Of a stretch of DNA of 8,402 nt, positions 6,327-8,402 are shown in pieces. How positions within the stretch are numbered: the stretch's first letter is position 1; every line of letters starts with the position of its first letter. Origin of the DNA: Acidicaldus organivorans (GTDB lineage: Bacteria; Pseudomonadota; Alphaproteobacteria; Acetobacterales; Acetobacteraceae); assembly GCA_000759655.1 (NCBI GenBank), contig KN174088.1:1-8402 (forward strand). The letters are read 5' to 3'. A program made the translations under genes and the position numbers. Under the pieces are notes generated by a model. That model made no database searches. It was given only the letters and a program-made list of their open reading frames with translations, and was not told the DNA's origin.

Positions 6327-8366
6327 CTACTTCGCCTTCGCCCCCGAAGGCGCCGCCGCGGGGCGCGTCTCCGGCGCAAGGCCAGCGGTGGCGGGCTCGG
6401 GTGGGGCGGGCTCAGGCTCCTCCTCGGCGAGCAGTTCCTCAGGCTCGGGCTCGGCGGTCTGCCAGGGAACGGTCGCCACCACGATGTTGGTCCCGCCATG
6501 ACGGAGCAGAGCGCGGCGCAGATACTGGGCGCGGCGGGTGTGGAGGAACATCTCCCACCACCGCCCCTCCACCACTTCCGGCATCACCACCATCACCGGC
6601 CGGCCGTGAAACTTCTTGCCGAGATCAAAGACGGTGCGCAGCAACGGGGCGATCAGGCTGCGATAGGGCGAGTCCTCGATGAGGAGCTCCGGCGGCTTGA
6701 GGCCGCGGCGGCGGGCAGGCTCGGCGACGAAGCGCTGCCAGTCACGCCTGAGCCGCGCGATGTGTTCTTCGCGACTCTCCTCGCGCAGCGCGTCCGGCCC
6801 TTCGAGGGCCACGACGTGCAGCGCATAGACGTCATGGGAGACGCGCAGCGCGAAATTGAGCGCCTTGCGGGCGAGCCGGTCCCAGCGCTGGATGGGAAGG
6901 AGGGCCACCGGCGGGGCGTAGGAGCGGAACTGCAGCCGCCGGTCTCCCGCCCCAAGGATCGCCGCATCGAGCCGCGCATAATAGCGCTTGATGGCGCGGA
7001 GCAGGGTGAGGGTGAGCGGGATGATGGCGACCGTGATCCATGCCCCTTCGAGGAATTTGGCGATCAGGATGACCCCGAGCGCCACCAGTGTAGCCACCGC
7101 GCCGCCGCCATTGATGAGGAGGCGGAGATAGGCCATCGCCCCCTCCTCGGCGCGCCGCCGCCACCAGTGCACCGCCATCCCCGCCTGGGAAAGAGTAAAG
7201 GCGAGAAAGGCGCCGATGGCGAAGAGCGGGATGAGGCGGTCGGTGATGCCATCGAAGACGATGAGCAGAAGCCCCGCCGCGCCGGCGAGGAACAGCACCC
7301 CGGCCGAATAGACGAGCCTCCGCCCCGGCATGGCGAAGGCGCGTGGCAGGAACCCGTCGCGGGCGAGCAGGCGGCAGAGGCGGGGGAAATCGACGAAGCT
7401 GGTATTGGCCGAAAGCGACAGCACGGCGAGGATGGAGGCGATGGTGAGGTAATAGAACCAGCCCCGCCCGCTCACCGCCATGAGAAGCTGGGAGAGCACG
7501 CTCTGATAGCCGGGCGCGTTCTGGTCCATCGCGACGAAGCCGTAGGCCTGCACCGGAACGGCGATGCCGAGCAGGAAGAGGGCGAGCAGGAAGACGATGG
7601 TGGCGAGCGTGCGGCGGGCATTGGCCACCACCGGCTCGCGGAAGGCGCTCACCCCGTTGCTCACCGCCTCGACCCCGGTCATCGCGGTACAGCCGCTGGC
7701 GAAGGCCTTGAGGATGAGGAGGAGCGAGAGGCTCTCCGTCGCCTTGGGGATGGCGGGCGGGGCGATCACCGGATGGGGATGCCCCCCGCTGCGCACCACC
7801 TCGTAGAGGCCGAGCAGGATGGCGGCCGAAAGGGTGAGGATGAAGAGATAGGTGGGCAGGGCGAAGGCCACCCCCGATTCCCGGGTGCCGCGCAGATTGA
7901 CCAGGGTGATCAGGGCGAGGATGGCAAGACAGAGCGGCAGGATATAGGGCTGGAGCGGCGGGATCGCCGAGATCAGCGCCCCCACCCCGGCCGAGATGCC
8001 GACCGCGACGTTGAGCGTGTAGTCGATCATCAGGGCGGTGGCGGCCAGCAGGCCGGGATAGACCCCGAGATTGTCGCTCGCCACCGTGTAGGAGCCGCCA
8101 TTGTGGGGATAGGCGGCAATGGTCTGGCGGTAGGAGAAGTAGAGGATGAAGAGGAGGAGGACGATGGCGGCGCTGATCGGCAAGGTGAGCCCCACCCCTG
8201 CCGCTCCTGCCGCGATCAGCACGCTCAGCGTGGCCTCTGGCCCGTAGGCCGCCGAGCTCAGCGCATCGAGCCCCATCGCCGGGATCGCCGGGCCAAGACC
8301 GATCCGTTTGCCTTCGGCCTCGGTATTGGCGAGCCTTCGTCCAACCAGGAAGCGGATGAGCGACAT
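6327..8366 (-). CDS. KimA-like APC-superfamily permease, probable potassium transporter
   Basis: This 679-residue inner-membrane protein closely resembles Bacillus KimA (about 607 residues), a proton-coupled high-affinity potassium importer. About twelve hydrophobic segments span residues 27-458, followed by a cytoplasmic domain (about 480-635) matching KimA's C-terminal region: SHDVYALHVVAL, SPYRSLIAPL, VMVVMPEVV, NIVVATVPW. Shared blocks include GLDALSSAAYGPE (32-44), SYRQTIAAYPHNGGSY (78-93), DYTLNVAVGISAG (115-127), LKAFASGCTAMTGVEAVSN (219-237) and LARDGFLPRAF (334-344). Asp34, Tyr41, Asp115, Tyr116 and Thr230 align with residues I recall as lining the KimA ion path. Asn119 and Phe382 replace a Thr and a Tyr there. 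Residues 637-679 form a Glu/Pro- then Ala-rich tail absent from KimA, probably disordered. ATG at 8364-8366 has GAGGGAG six bases upstream. It could instead carry another cation or an amino acid. Confidence 0.82.
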   Translation of the reverse strand: MSLIRFLVGRRLANTEAEGKRIGLGPAIPAMGLDALSSAAYGPEATLSVLIAAGAAGVGLTLPISAAIVLLLFILYFSYRQTIAAYPHNGGSYTVASDNLGVYPGLLAATALMIDYTLNVAVGISAGVGALISAIPPLQPYILPLCLAILALITLVNLRGTRESGVAFALPTYLFILTLSAAILLGLYEVVRSGGHPHPVIAPPAIPKATESLSLLLILKAFASGCTAMTGVEAVSNGVSAFREPVVANARRTLATIVFLLALFLLGIAVPVQAYGFVAMDQNAPGYQSVLSQLLMAVSGRGWFYYLTIASILAVLSLSANTSFVDFPRLCRLLARDGFLPRAFAMPGRRLVYSAGVLFLAGAAGLLLIVFDGITDRLIPLFAIGAFLAFTLSQAGMAVHWWRRRAEEGAMAYLRLLINGGGAVATLVALGVILIAKFLEGAWITVAIIPLTLTLLRAIKRYYARLDAAILGAGDRRLQFRSYAPPVALLPIQRWDRLARKALNFALRVSHDVYALHVVALEGPDALREESREEHIARLRRDWQRFVAEPARRRGLKPPELLIEDSPYRSLIAPLLRTVFDLGKKFHGRPVMVVMPEVVEGRWWEMFLHTRRAQYLRRALLRHGGTNIVVATVPWQTAEPEPEELLAEEEPEPAPPEPATAGLAPETRPAAAPSGAKAK

Positions 8367-8372
8367 GAGAGG

Positions 8373-8379
8373 CTCCCTC
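8373..8379 (-). promoter_or_regulatory. Ribosome binding site of the KimA-like permease gene
   Basis: On the minus strand GAGGGAG lies six bases before ATG at 8366, supporting that start. Only 36 bases of upstream sequence are visible, so the promoter cannot be judged. Confidence 0.6.
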
Positions 8380-8402
8380 GATCGGCGCCGTGCTATTTGG
8401 CG

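Noticed and set aside
5261..6682. A 473-residue open frame on the plus strand opposite denD and the permease end
   Set aside because: Its composition is typical of a shadow frame, it spans the intergenic region between two well-supported genes, and no motif or ribosome site supports it.
8367..8402. Possible riboswitch or other control element upstream of the KimA-like gene
   Set aside because: Bacillus kimA is preceded by a c-di-AMP riboswitch, but only 36 bases of leader are in the window and nothing beyond the ribosome site is visible.

Overview
This GC-rich window has tightly packed genes, short gaps and overlapping starts and stops. The protein families point to a high-GC proteobacterium, most likely an alphaproteobacterium. 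That assignment is inferred from composition and family resemblance; no rRNA or other phylogenetic marker is present.

Left half, plus strand (1-5201): the 3' end of a HyuB-type hydantoinase/5-oxoprolinase subunit is followed by a complete branched-chain-amino-acid-type (HAAT) ABC importer. The order is periplasmic binding protein, LivH-like permease, LivM-like permease, LivG-like ATPase, LivF-like ATPase. After the binding-protein gene, every junction from livH to livF is a 4, 17 or 14 base overlap, so these genes look like one translationally coupled operon. A HyuB subunit upstream suggests the importer may feed a cyclic amide, lactam or related nitrogen compound to a cytoplasmic hydrolase, rather than importing leucine, isoleucine or valine. 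That is an inference from context.

Right half, minus strand (8366 down to 5228): a 679-residue APC-superfamily permease closely resembling the KimA potassium transporter is followed after about 110 bases by a D-erythronate dehydrogenase (DenD-like short-chain dehydrogenase). The two are in tandem and converge on the importer operon; only 26 bases separate the livF stop from the denD stop. A GC-rich inverted repeat lies between the permease and denD.

I found no tRNA, rRNA, CRISPR array, insertion sequence, attachment site or origin. The points most worth a second look are the degenerate signature motif of LivG paired with a canonical LivF, the hyuB-importer association, and the altered ion-site residues and acidic/proline-rich tail of the KimA-like protein. 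I do not see a wholly new system here.
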